The notes below the pieces were generated by a model that worked only from the letters and a program-made list of their open reading frames with translations, searched no databases and was not told where the DNA came from. From assembly GCF_000020945.1 (NCBI RefSeq), contig NC_011295.1:372001-436000 (forward strand): a DNA stretch of 64,000 nt. Reading direction: 5' to 3'. A program made the position numbers and the translations under genes. This DNA comes from Coprothermobacter proteolyticus DSM 5265 (GTDB lineage Bacteria; Coprothermobacterota; Coprothermobacteria; Coprothermobacterales; Coprothermobacteraceae). Positions 51,460 through 59,478 of this stretch are shown here, in pieces (positions within the stretch are counted from its first letter, which is position 1; every line of letters begins with the position of its first letter).

Positions 51460-52061
51460 ACTTAGAGGAATTGAGTAAGCAGTTTAGGCGCCTTCCTGGG
51501 GTCGGGCCTAGGACGGCTGAAAAGATGGCTTACTACTGGCTGACGCTGGAAGATGACGAGGCAGAGCGTTTTCTTCGTACATTGGAAAATTTCAGGCGCC
51601 AGATAACGTTGTGCAAGAGGTGTCATAACTTGGCTGTGGGAAGCGATCTTTGCAACATCTGTCAGGATAACAGAAGGGACAAAGCCATTGTAGTGGTGGA
51701 GACACCTCAGGATGTGGAAAACATTGAGCAAGCGGGCATTTATCATGGGTACTACCATGTACTCCATGGGCTAATCTCGCCACGGAAGGGCGTCACACCC
51801 GAGCAATTGTTTATATCGGATCTGTTTGATCGCATAGTGGATGAAGGCATAACTCAGGTAATCATTGCCACTTCTTTTACCATGGAGGGTGACATTACTG
51901 CTGATTATCTTGCAAAACAGCTAAAAACTTTGCAGCCAAACATACCCATTTACAGGTTAGGAACGGGTTTACCCGTGGGTGGCGAACTGAACTACGCAGA
52001 CAAAGCCACCCTAAGGGCGGCGTTTATAACCAAACAAAAAGTGGGGGAGGAAAATGACTAA
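51456..52061 (+). CDS. recR: Recombination protein RecR
   Basis: A 201-residue RecR, used in RecFOR-dependent repair. The N-terminal helix-hairpin-helix is LEELSKQFRRLPGVGPRTAEKMAYY; the zinc finger is LCKRCHNLAVGSDLCNICQD; the Toprim domain has IVVVETPQDVENIEQAG and GGELNYADKATL. The start is TTG at 51456, overlapping the dnaX stop (TTGA) with AGGAGG upstream. The ebfC (yaaK) gene that usually separates dnaX and recR in Bacillus is absent. Confidence 0.96.
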   Translation: MNLEELSKQFRRLPGVGPRTAEKMAYYWLTLEDDEAERFLRTLENFRRQITLCKRCHNLAVGSDLCNICQDNRRDKAIVVVETPQDVENIEQAGIYHGYYHVLHGLISPRKGVTPEQLFISDLFDRIVDEGITQVIIATSFTMEGDITADYLAKQLKTLQPNIPIYRLGTGLPVGGELNYADKATLRAAFITKQKVGEEND

Positions 52062-53601
52062 AAGAGTAATCACGGACAATTTGGATGAAGTACTGGGCAT
52101 ACTTCCTCCGTGGATAGCTGAAAAGCTTAGGATGAATCCCATGCTTAGTGATCTGGTGGACATAGTGCTAGACCTTAAACGACCAGTGGTTATCAGGTTT
52201 AGCAGTAGTCAAGAAGTGTGGGAATCGGATTTGGTTAGTGAGGACGACATCCAATACGTGGTGCAGCATATTGGTACCTTTGGCAAGGACAACAGAGCTG
52301 GTCTAGAGGGCACATTACATAGGATTTCTTGCATTAGAAACAGGCAGGGGCGGATTATTGGTTTGTCCATACGAATAGGCAGAGCCATTTATGGTGTGGT
52401 AGACCCCTTGACGCCTTACTTTACCCAGGAGAAGAGTGTTCTTCTGATGGGTAAACCCGGAGTAGGTAAAACAACACTGCTTAGAGAGGTTGCCAGACTT
52501 CTTTCTGTGGACTATCAAAAACGTGTTATTGTGGTGGACACATCGAATGAAATAGCAGGTGATGGTGATGTGCCACACCCGGCTATCGGGTTGGCTAGGC
52601 GCATGCAGGTACCAGTTCCTGAGCAGCAGCATGATGTGATGATAGAAGCTGTGGAAAACCACATGCCAGAAGTGATCATCGTTGACGAAATAGGGCGCAA
52701 AGAAGAAGTGGACGCTGCACGTACCATTGCTGAACGTGGTGTGCAGCTCATAGCCACAGCTCACGGTAACACGTTGGAAAACATATTAGTGAATCCCACG
52801 CTGTCCGACTTAGTTGGTGGAGTGCAGGTGGTAACACTGTCTGACGAAGAAGCTCATAGGCGTGGAACGCAAAAAACCATTTTGGAGAGAAAAACCAGTC
52901 CCACCTTTGACATTCTTATTGAAATACGAGCTCGCGGTGTGTACGCCATACATGAAGATGTTGAAAGAGCTGTTGACAGCTTGCTTAGAGGCATTCCACC
53001 TAACCCATTGGTGCTGCGGGTGAAAGATGATGGCACCGTGGAAAGCGGTTACGAACAAACATTGCCTCCTGCAGTAGAAGTGGCAAGTGAGGAAATTGGC
53101 GCAGGTAGGAAGCGTGGGAGACGTGGAGGCGAGATTCGCATTCTGCCGCTGGGGCTTTCCCGGAGCAAGTTGGAAAAAGCTATTGCGAACTTAGGAGTTC
53201 CAGCAGTCATAGTGGAAGAGGTGGATGACGCTGACATGGTGCTCACGCTCAGATCTCACATGAATAAGGGCTATCAACGTCTTAGGGAAGCGAAAGCGAA
53301 AAACGTTCCCATAAAAACCATAAAGAGCAACACGATGAGCCAAATGGAGGACTTTCTCACTACGCTGTTTTCACTAACGCCTGAGCAGATGGAAGCTGAG
53401 GTAGAAGAAGCGCTTCGTGAAGCTGAGGAAGCTGCCATGCACACCGTGGAAGATCAGAAAAGGCGAGAACTCAGGCCTGCTCCTCATCGTATTAGGCGTT
53501 TGCAGCACGAACTCATAGCAAAATACGGTTTGCTCAGTTTTAGCGTGGGTGAAGAACCTTATCGCCGAGTAGTGGTCATTTACCCGGGGGCGGAGGAGTA
53601 A
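52054..53601 (+). CDS. AAA ATPase with R3H domain (Ycf45/SpoIIIAA-like)
   Basis: A 515-residue ATPase like plastid Ycf45 and SpoIIIAA. The P-loop ATPase has VLLMGKPGVGKTTLLREVARL (Walker A), VIIVDEIGRKEEVDAARTIAERG (Walker B) and ATAHGNTLENIL. The C-terminal part contains a Rossmann-like region (about 350-430) and an R3H single-strand nucleic-acid-binding motif near the end (RRLQHELIAKYGLLSFSVGEE). The biochemical role is not established. It overlaps recR by eight bases and precedes tmk by two bases, so it is inside a replication-repair operon. Confidence 0.9.
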   Translation: MTKRVITDNLDEVLGILPPWIAEKLRMNPMLSDLVDIVLDLKRPVVIRFSSSQEVWESDLVSEDDIQYVVQHIGTFGKDNRAGLEGTLHRISCIRNRQGRIIGLSIRIGRAIYGVVDPLTPYFTQEKSVLLMGKPGVGKTTLLREVARLLSVDYQKRVIVVDTSNEIAGDGDVPHPAIGLARRMQVPVPEQQHDVMIEAVENHMPEVIIVDEIGRKEEVDAARTIAERGVQLIATAHGNTLENILVNPTLSDLVGGVQVVTLSDEEAHRRGTQKTILERKTSPTFDILIEIRARGVYAIHEDVERAVDSLLRGIPPNPLVLRVKDDGTVESGYEQTLPPAVEVASEEIGAGRKRGRRGGEIRILPLGLSRSKLEKAIANLGVPAVIVEEVDDADMVLTLRSHMNKGYQRLREAKAKNVPIKTIKSNTMSQMEDFLTTLFSLTPEQMEAEVEEALREAEEAAMHTVEDQKRRELRPAPHRIRRLQHELIAKYGLLSFSVGEEPYRRVVVIYPGAEE

Positions 53602-53602
53602 C

Positions 53603-54184
53603 ATGTTCATCGTTGTAGAAGGTATCGATGGATGTGGGAAAAGTACAGTAGCCAGCTTGCTTGCTGCCGAAATAGGGAAGAAACGGCCCGTATTTCACAC
53701 ATTTGAGCCGGGGCACGTCCGCGATGGTTTATACCGTGAGCTTATCATGGAGAATGTGGACAATCCTTTTGTGGTGGCAGCCTTGTTCACCATTGACAGG
53801 GCGGAGCACGTGAAAAAGATGATTAAACCCGCTTTGGCTAAGGGTGAGTGGGTGGTTTGCGAGCGCTATGCTGATTCCACTTTGGCTTACCAAGGCTACG
53901 GCATGGGACTAGATAAGGAGCTCATCAACCGGATGAATGAGGAAGCTATTGATGGTCTGTGGCCAGATAAAATCTTCTATTTGGACATTGAACCTCATTT
54001 AGCGTTGGCTCGCCTGCAAAACAAGGAAAAGGATGCTTTGGAAGGTCAGGGGTTAGAATTCTTACAAAGGGTGCGGGAGGGATACGAAGAAATCGCACGC
54101 ACAAGAGGATACATTTATATGGATGCAACCCTTCCCCCAGAGATTATTGTGAAACGCATTTTGGAGGAGGTGAAGCTGCAGTGA
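53603..54184 (+). CDS. tmk: Thymidylate kinase
   Basis: A 193-residue kinase making dTDP from dTMP. MFIVVEGIDGCGKSTVASLLA is the P-loop, FHTFEPGH replaces the usual T-x-EPG, and VVCERYADSTLAYQGYGMGL is the DRY-like motif, here CERY. The LID region lies around LARLQNKEKDALEGQGLEF. The C-terminus is complete. The gene is followed by darA with a four-base overlap, the same order as tmk-yaaQ in Bacillus. Confidence 0.95.
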   Translation: MFIVVEGIDGCGKSTVASLLAAEIGKKRPVFHTFEPGHVRDGLYRELIMENVDNPFVVAALFTIDRAEHVKKMIKPALAKGEWVVCERYADSTLAYQGYGMGLDKELINRMNEEAIDGLWPDKIFYLDIEPHLALARLQNKEKDALEGQGLEFLQRVREGYEEIARTRGYIYMDATLPPEIIVKRILEEVKLQ

Positions 54185-54507
54185 AACTGTTTATAACCAT
54201 ATTGCAGGAAGAAGATTACCGTGTGCTGGCTGAAAGATTAACCGAGAAAGGCATATACCATACACGTATAGCTGGTGAAGGTGGGTTCTTGGGTGGAAGA
54301 AAAGTTGTACTTCTGAGCGCCGTAGAAGACGATGCCGTGAATACGATGCTGGCCATAATAAAGGAATCCTGCAGTGAGAGGGAAGAGACCATTTTGGCAG
54401 AGGCGCCCTCAGGTTTCATTGGTATGAGCATACCCATTCCAATGAAGGTGCACACGGGCGGCGCCGTGGTCATGATTCTGCCTTTGGATCAAATAATTAA
54501 AGTATGA
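54181..54507 (+). CDS. darA: Cyclic di-AMP receptor, PII-like (DarA/PstA)
   Basis: A 108-residue PII-like protein of the PF06153 family (YaaQ). The N-terminus KLFITILQEEDYRVLAERL, then IYHTRIAGEGGFLGGRKVVLLSAVEDDAV, matches DarA, which binds cyclic di-AMP as a trimer. The start is GTG 54181, overlapping the tmk stop by four bases, with GGAGGTGAAGCT upstream. The output of the receptor is unknown, though in Bacillus it sits with tmk and holB as here. Confidence 0.92.
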   Translation: MKLFITILQEEDYRVLAERLTEKGIYHTRIAGEGGFLGGRKVVLLSAVEDDAVNTMLAIIKESCSEREETILAEAPSGFIGMSIPIPMKVHTGGAVVMILPLDQIIKV

Positions 54508-55202
54508 GTGATTTGCCTTCAGCTCTGGTGTATTCACTGGTCACCAGAATGTCTGCCCCAGTGGCTTTAGTAGGCCCTGATTGGCAGGAAGCCTACGAGG
54601 TCATTCGGGAGAAAATAGGGCGTGTTTCGCCGCAGGATTTGCTGGAAATACAGGGCGAAACGCTGGGCATTGATGCGGTAAGAACAATTGAGGAGTTCTT
54701 GGCGTTTGTTCCAGGATCAGGCGTCAAATACGTGTTGGTGCTAGGTGGTGACAACTTAACACCTGAGGCACAAAATGCCTTCTTGAAGACTTTAGAAGAA
54801 CCTCCTCGCTACGCTCGGGTTTTGTTGTTTTGCCAGAGATGGAGTAACCTTCTGCCCACGGTTAGATCACGTGTGGTGAATATTCCATTGCCAGCTAAAA
54901 CTAGAACGGAGTTGCGCACAAAAAGCGCATGGGAATACCTGATGAGCTCAGGAAGTAAGAATGCGCTCGAGCAGCTCAGGAACAACTATGACTGGGCATT
55001 AAAAGTTGCAGATAAAGAATTGCTTTTTTCAAAAGATATTGACAGCTACAAATTGGCTGCTTTTTACTTACTTCTCATGGAGCAGAAAGCTTCCGTGATG
55101 CTTCTGAAAGACATGTTGGAGCTGGAAGCTGCGCTGCACTACAACGTGAATACGGAGATGATTTTTGACAGGATGCTAATGACTGGAGTGAAGGTGAAAT
55201 GA
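54504..55202 (+). CDS. holB: DNA polymerase III delta' subunit-like clamp-loader protein
   Basis: A 232-residue protein, shorter than the typical 300 or more. GGDNLTPEAQNAFLKTLEEPPRYARVLLFCQRWSNLLPTVRSR is the conserved delta'/DnaX core. The N-terminus lacks a Walker A motif (LVGPDWQEAYEVI instead of GPxGxGK), as delta' normally does not hydrolyse ATP. The zinc cysteines are missing and the C-terminal collar is reduced. It lies between darA and ricT, the usual holB position, overlapping both by four bases. Confidence 0.88.
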   Translation: MSDLPSALVYSLVTRMSAPVALVGPDWQEAYEVIREKIGRVSPQDLLEIQGETLGIDAVRTIEEFLAFVPGSGVKYVLVLGGDNLTPEAQNAFLKTLEEPPRYARVLLFCQRWSNLLPTVRSRVVNIPLPAKTRTELRTKSAWEYLMSSGSKNALEQLRNNYDWALKVADKELLFSKDIDSYKLAAFYLLLMEQKASVMLLKDMLELEAALHYNVNTEMIFDRMLMTGVKVK

Positions 55203-55996
55203 AGTATTTGGTAAGAACCATGTTTAGTCAAAAACCAGGATTCATAGAAACGGATGTGCCCTTGGAGAAAGGGCTTCGCATAAAGGTAGTTAAGGAATAC
55301 GGAGAAGTACCAGCTGTGGTAGTCGGTGCCTGGCGCTACGAGTGTGATACGTTGTGGGGTTATGGTGGTTCTTTGGAAGGTGTCGACTTAGCCGCGCTGG
55401 AGTCTGACGTTAGAGAGAGTTTAGAATTCTTAAGGCATGAAGGGAAAAACAGTTTGAACATTGCCATTTTCGCTGCAGAAGAAACAGTTGATCGCCAAAC
55501 ATTGCAGGCATATTTTGTGGCTGAAGGTAGAGTGGACTTCAGAGACCTGGTAAGAAACTTCCAAAAACAATTTAACAAAAGGCTACGTTTGTGGCAAGTG
55601 GGAGTAAGAGACCGATCGCAAATGGTGGGTGGCATTGGTGTTTGTGGCCAGCTGCTCTGCTGCCATGCGTTCCTAAAGGATTTCGAATCCATAAGTGTGA
55701 ACATGGCAAAGGAACAAGGGCTTTTACTTAATCCTGATAAGATTACGGGCACTTGCGGTCGCCTACTGTGTTGTTTGCGCTATGAACACCACTGGTACTG
55801 CGAGGCGTTTGCCAACTTGCCAGAACAGGGTAGCCGCGTCAAAGTGAAGAAGGATGGACAGGTCAAAGAAGTAAGGATTGTTACAAGAAATGCTGTTTTG
55901 CGCACTGCCTATGTTTCTGACGACGAAGGCAACATGTTTTGGGTGGATTTTGAAGAAATTGACACTACTTGTGGCATGACCCAAAAAGGAGAATGA
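55199..55996 (+). CDS. ricT: PSP1/RicT family protein (YaaT)
   Basis: A 265-residue PSP1-domain protein. The core GGIGVCGQLLCCHAFLKDF, then TGTCGRLLCCLRYEH contains the cysteines that bind an iron-sulfur cluster in the Bacillus RicAFT complex, which helps RNase Y mature mRNA. RicA and RicF are not in the window. ATG 55199 overlaps the holB stop. It is the last gene of the 49891-55996 operon, with tRNA-Leu on the other strand downstream. Confidence 0.93.
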   Translation: MKYLVRTMFSQKPGFIETDVPLEKGLRIKVVKEYGEVPAVVVGAWRYECDTLWGYGGSLEGVDLAALESDVRESLEFLRHEGKNSLNIAIFAAEETVDRQTLQAYFVAEGRVDFRDLVRNFQKQFNKRLRLWQVGVRDRSQMVGGIGVCGQLLCCHAFLKDFESISVNMAKEQGLLLNPDKITGTCGRLLCCLRYEHHWYCEAFANLPEQGSRVKVKKDGQVKEVRIVTRNAVLRTAYVSDDEGNMFWVDFEEIDTTCGMTQKGE

Positions 55997-56005
55997 AATA
56001 GGTCT

Positions 56006-56093
56006 TGGTGCGGAAGGGGGGATTTGAACCCCCAAGGGCTATGAACCCACTGGATCCTGAGTCCAGCGCGTCTGCCAGTTCCGCCACTTCCGC
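56006..56093 (-). tRNA. tRNA-Leu (anticodon CAG)
   Basis: 88 bases on the minus strand with encoded CCA. Acceptor GCGGAAG pairs with CTTCCGC, discriminator A. The anticodon stem CTGGA/TCCAG holds CTCAGGA, anticodon CAG, and a long variable arm follows. TATAAT (minus strand, 56124-56119) lies upstream. It is convergent with ricT, only nine bases from its stop. Confidence 0.95.
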
Positions 56094-56236
56094 AATCCGG
56101 TACTGAGTACCATTAATTATTATATACTACCTGTGAAACGCATAGGACCGATGAAGAACAAGGCTTATGTTATAAAGTTGTATAATAATTTCAGGGCTTG
56201 TGGCTAAAAGATGCCTGGGAAGGGGCGTGAACTGAA

Positions 56237-56656
56237 GTGGCCGAGGGCGGTTTCTGGAAGAAGTTGACGAATTTTTTCACCGCATCAGAAGAAGATGAAG
56301 ACATAATAGAAGAGGACTACATGGATGAAGGATACGAAGCAGAAGAGGGTACTGGCTTTGTACCTGTGCAGACCCGAGCCGTGCCAGTGGGCTCGACCAT
56401 ATGGGTTTATCAACCAAGTTCTTTCTCCTTTGATGTGGATTCGAGCTTCATTGGGGCACGTATAAAGGATGGTTACATAATCATACTTAATTTGCAGGAT
56501 TTGGACGACCTATCTGCTCAGCGACTCATCGATTTTGTCAGCGGAGCTCTTTATTCGGTGGAAGGGAAACTAAAAGCCATATCCAGCAGTGTGTTCCTGT
56601 TGGTTCCGAAGAATGTGAGGGTGGAAAGCTTTAATGAAGGTTTTGGCACAGAATAG
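56237..56656 (+). CDS. sepF: SepF-like cell-division protein
   Basis: A 139-residue SepF. The N-terminal amphipathic membrane-targeting helix is GFWKKLTNFFTASE, followed by an acidic linker (EEDEDIIEEDYMDE) and the conserved C-terminal domain (about 50-139): GYIIILNLQDLDDLSAQRLIDFVSGALYSVEGKLKAISSSVFLLVPKNV. SepF bundles FtsZ and ties it to the membrane. The start is GTG 56237 without a strong ribosome site. The end overlaps the start of smpB by 23 bases. Confidence 0.93.
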   Translation: MAEGGFWKKLTNFFTASEEDEDIIEEDYMDEGYEAEEGTGFVPVQTRAVPVGSTIWVYQPSSFSFDVDSSFIGARIKDGYIIILNLQDLDDLSAQRLIDFVSGALYSVEGKLKAISSSVFLLVPKNVRVESFNEGFGTE

Positions 56657-57086
56657 AAGAGCACGGCATGATTATCAAATACTTGAAACCTACGAGGCTG
56701 GCATTGTACTCAGCGGAGATGAGGTAAAATCGGCGAAGGAAGGCAATGTACAGCTTCGAGACGCTTTTGTGCGTGTAGAAAATGGTGAAGCTTGGCTTTA
56801 CAACATGCACATAGCGCCCTATGAAAAAACTGGAGAACCTTTTCGTGGTGACTCCAAGAGAAAAAGAAAGTTGCTGCTTCACAAACGCGAAATAAACAAA
56901 ATACTTGGTTACTTAACTCAGAAAGGTCTAACAGCTATTCCTCTCTCCATGTATGTTAATGATCGGGGTTTTATTAAGGTGTCCATTGGTGTAGCTAAAG
57001 GCAAAAAAATGGTGGATAAGCGCCAAACCATAAAAGAGCGCGATATTGAACGCGAGCTTCGCCGCGAGGGCAAGATTAGGTACTAA
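56634..57086 (+). CDS. smpB: SsrA-binding protein SmpB
   Basis: A 150-residue SmpB, the partner of tmRNA in trans-translation. AQNRRARHDYQILETYEAGIVLSGDEVKS, then LYNMHIAPYE and KRKLLLHKREI, and the C-terminal basic tail GKKMVDKRQTIKERDIERELRRE are diagnostic. GTGGAAAGCTTTA precedes ATG 56634, weak but plausible. The tmRNA gene begins only 22 bases after the stop, a tight linkage of both parts of the rescue system. Confidence 0.96.
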   Translation: MKVLAQNRRARHDYQILETYEAGIVLSGDEVKSAKEGNVQLRDAFVRVENGEAWLYNMHIAPYEKTGEPFRGDSKRKRKLLLHKREINKILGYLTQKGLTAIPLSMYVNDRGFIKVSIGVAKGKKMVDKRQTIKERDIERELRREGKIRY

Positions 57087-57108
57087 GGTTTTCGGGTAAA
57101 ATATAAAT

Positions 57109-57461
57109 GGGGGCGAAAAGGTCTCGACGGCGAGTCGGAGCCTTGAGCTGCAGGCAGGGTTGGCTGCCACACCTTAAAAAGGGTAGCAAGGCAAAAATAA
57201 ATGCCGAACCAGAATTTGCACTAGCTGCTTAATGTAAGCAGCCGCTCTCCAAACTGAGGCTGCATAAGTTTGGAAGAGCGTCAACCCATGCAGCGGCTCT
57301 TAAGCAGTGGCACCAGCTGTTTAAGGGTGAAAAGAGTGGTGCTGGGCAGTGCGGTTGGGCTTCCTGGGCTGCACTGTCGAGACTTCACAGGAGGGCTAAG
57401 CCTGTAGACGCGAAAGGTGGCGGCTCGTCGGACGCGGGTTCGATTCCCGCCGCCTCCACCA
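57109..57461 (+). ncRNA. ssrA: Transfer-messenger RNA (tmRNA)
   Basis: A 353-base one-piece tmRNA. GGGGGCG (57109-57115) pairs with CGCCTCC (57451-57457), and CCA is encoded at 57459-57461. The T arm GGGTTCGATTCCCG is at the 3' end. The tag frame starts at GCA 57191 and ends TAA 57230-57232, reading AKINAEPEFALAA, with the usual ALAA end. A TAAAAT box ends six bases upstream of the 5' end. It works with SmpB from the preceding gene to release stalled ribosomes. Confidence 0.97.
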
Positions 57462-57715
57462 AAATACTCCTTCAAAGTAAACTGCGATTGTAAACCCCAT
57501 TGTTTTTTTGGTGACAAAGCAGTATGCGAGGGAGTTAGTCAGATTATCCAAGAATGAAGTAAGACCGCTTGGTTGTAGAAGCGTTCAATTCGGCATTATG
57601 TGGCGAGCTTTTGTCAACAGAATGGAAGCTTATGCATTGCGTTTGGTCGTTAGGTAGGAGTGTTTTGTGCTGTAGGAAGCAGGTACTGAGAAGAGATTAA
57701 TTGTGGAGGGATGTC

Positions 57716-58084
57716 ATGGCGCAATTTGACATAGTAGAGAAAAGTGGTGTGAAGATTGCTGTGGTGAAGGACAAGACAACGTTGATAACCGATGAGCAAT
57801 CAGCATTAGATTTCATGTCTGAAGTTTTGGAGAAGACAGGATGTGACCGTGTAATTGTTGATAAATGCATTGCTCCTGAAGAATTCTATGATCTAAGCAG
57901 CGGGCTGGCGGGTAGTATTTTGCAAAAATTCGTAAACTACCGAGTGAAAATTGCCTTTGTAGGAGATTTTTCTGTTTATGAAAGTAAGAGTCTAAGGGAC
58001 TTTATCTATGAAAGCAATAAAGGCAGTAACGTATTCTTTCTACCCACACAGCAAGAAGCTATAGACAAGCTTAGTTTGTTATAA
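57716..58084 (+). CDS. DUF4180 family protein
   Basis: A 122-residue soluble protein: FDIVEKSGVKIAVVKDKTTLITDEQSALDFMSEV, then VIVDKCIAPEEFYDLSSGLAGSILQKFVNYRVKIAFVGDFS, ending FLPTQQEAIDKL. This matches DUF4180, a small family found near antibiotic- or stress-related genes with unknown activity. The KCIAPEEFYDL and LAGSILQKF segments are the conserved ones. ATG 57716 follows GTGGAGGGATGTC. The previous 254 bases after tmRNA hold no gene I can support. Confidence 0.8.
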   Translation: MAQFDIVEKSGVKIAVVKDKTTLITDEQSALDFMSEVLEKTGCDRVIVDKCIAPEEFYDLSSGLAGSILQKFVNYRVKIAFVGDFSVYESKSLRDFIYESNKGSNVFFLPTQQEAIDKLSLL

Positions 58085-58168
58085 ACTTGCTAAAAGAAGA
58101 GCTGTGCATAAATTTAGTACTCTTTGTTCATAGATCCGAAAATTGATGTTCTTTTGTGGGGTGCTCAT

Positions 58169-58639
58169 ATGAGACGTAGTGACAGAGAAGTTAAAGATTC
58201 GGCAAGAATTGATGAAATAATCAGAATGTGTGATTGCTGCAGGCTGGGGTTAGTAGATGGGGATGGAGTTTACATTGTTCCTCTAAACTTTGGTTTCAAA
58301 AGCGAAAACGGAAGAAGGACTCTCTATTTCCACGGAGCAAAGGAAGGAAAGAAAATAGAAGTGATAAAGGCACATCCTTTTGTGGGCTTTGAACTTGATA
58401 CGAATCACGCCGTAACTGCTGGTGAAAAGGCTTGTGATTACTCATTCCTTTACAGCAGTGTGATCGGTAAAGGTGTTGGAGCAGTGGTGGAAGACATTGA
58501 GGAAAAGAGAGCTGCCTTGCAGCTTATCATGGAACACTACTCAGGTAAAGGCAATTGGTCGTTGCCTGATGAGGCAGTGGAAGGCGTTGCAGTCATAAGA
58601 CTGGAAGTCGTTGAGCTCTCTTGTAAAGAACATGCGTAG
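58169..58639 (+). CDS. Pyridoxamine 5'-phosphate oxidase-like (NimA-type) flavin-binding protein
   Basis: A 156-residue FMN-split-barrel protein. MRRSDREVKDSARIDEIIRMCDCCRLGLVDGDGVYIVPLNFGF is the typical NimA/PNPOx-like start, and LYFHGAKEGKKIEVIKAHPFVGFELD the flavin-binding segment, with YSSVIGKG later. Related proteins reduce nitroimidazoles or other compounds; function here is unknown. The start is ATG 58169; the longer frame from 58124 lacks conservation. It lies within a row of small genes without clear operon structure. Confidence 0.87.
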   Translation: MRRSDREVKDSARIDEIIRMCDCCRLGLVDGDGVYIVPLNFGFKSENGRRTLYFHGAKEGKKIEVIKAHPFVGFELDTNHAVTAGEKACDYSFLYSSVIGKGVGAVVEDIEEKRAALQLIMEHYSGKGNWSLPDEAVEGVAVIRLEVVELSCKEHA

Positions 58640-58670
58640 TCTAAGGCGCTGTAGTGGGTAATCATGATAA

Positions 58671-59138
58671 ATGATAATTGAGACCGAACGGCTCGTAGTT
58701 AGGAATATTAGTTTGGGTGACACTGCTTCACTGTCTAGTATTCTCTCTGACTCAGAGGTGATGAAACACATTGAACGGCCGTACACGTATGAGCAGGCAG
58801 AAGAAGTTGTGAAGGAAGCACGGTTATCTCCGCAGCCAGTTATATATGCTTTACAGATTGAAGACACGGGAGAGCTGATTGGACATGTTATTTACCATCC
58901 ATTTAGCGGTGAAGATTGCTACGAAATAGGTTGGGTCATAGCAAAAGAATGGTGGGGTAAAGGCTTTGCAGAAGAGATTACACGGGCACTCATTCATAAA
59001 GCCATGCGGGACGGATTAAAGTGCCTCGTAATCGAATGCGATCAAAACCAAGAAGCAAGCAAGAAAATAGCACTTAAAAGCGGCTTTAGTTACAGCGGAA
59101 GGCTTGACAATTTGGATGTTTATAGGCTAAAACTCTAA
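58671..59138 (+). CDS. GNAT acetyltransferase
   Basis: A 155-residue GNAT of the RimJ/RimL-like group: IIETERLVVRNISLGDTASLSSILSD at the start, EDTGELIGHVIYHPFSGEDCYEIGWVIAKEWWGKGFAEEIT (acetyl-CoA loop) and LVIECDQNQEASKKIALKSGF. It probably acetylates a small molecule; the substrate is unknown. It starts 31 bases after the preceding gene without a ribosome site (only a weak GGGTAATC). Confidence 0.88.
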   Translation: MIIETERLVVRNISLGDTASLSSILSDSEVMKHIERPYTYEQAEEVVKEARLSPQPVIYALQIEDTGELIGHVIYHPFSGEDCYEIGWVIAKEWWGKGFAEEITRALIHKAMRDGLKCLVIECDQNQEASKKIALKSGFSYSGRLDNLDVYRLKL

Positions 59139-59478
59139 CTCGCAGAGTGTGTCATGAGTCAAACCACTTTTTTAAAGAGGGCTGTTAATGTTAGCTATTT
59201 CTTGTGATCAAGATGAGCTGACAGTGGTTTGGGGTAGGCAGTATTTGGTTGGCACGGAGATGTATTGAGAAGATATACCGATGTCTGCTGCCAGTTTAGG
59301 CTTAAGTGCATACGGCAATGGTATTTAACCGTGGTTTGTGAAAAGCTTGAGATGACTTATCGGGACAGGGAACGAGAGAAGCCATTGTCATGGAGCTCTT
59401 CTAAGCTCTATTACTGCCAGGTAAAGATCATTTCCTTGCCTAGAACAGTAAGTTCCTTTTGTGGGGTATGCTTGGAAT
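59139..59478. other. 340-base region without a supported gene
   Basis: A 123-codon frame from 59265 runs into the phosphoesterase gene in another frame and has no recognisable domain. AAACCACT (near 59160) and AGTGGTTT (near 59223) form a distant 8-bp inverted repeat. A TATGCT six bases before ATG 59479 may be a -10 box of the leaderless type. Otherwise nothing is seen. Confidence 0.35.
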
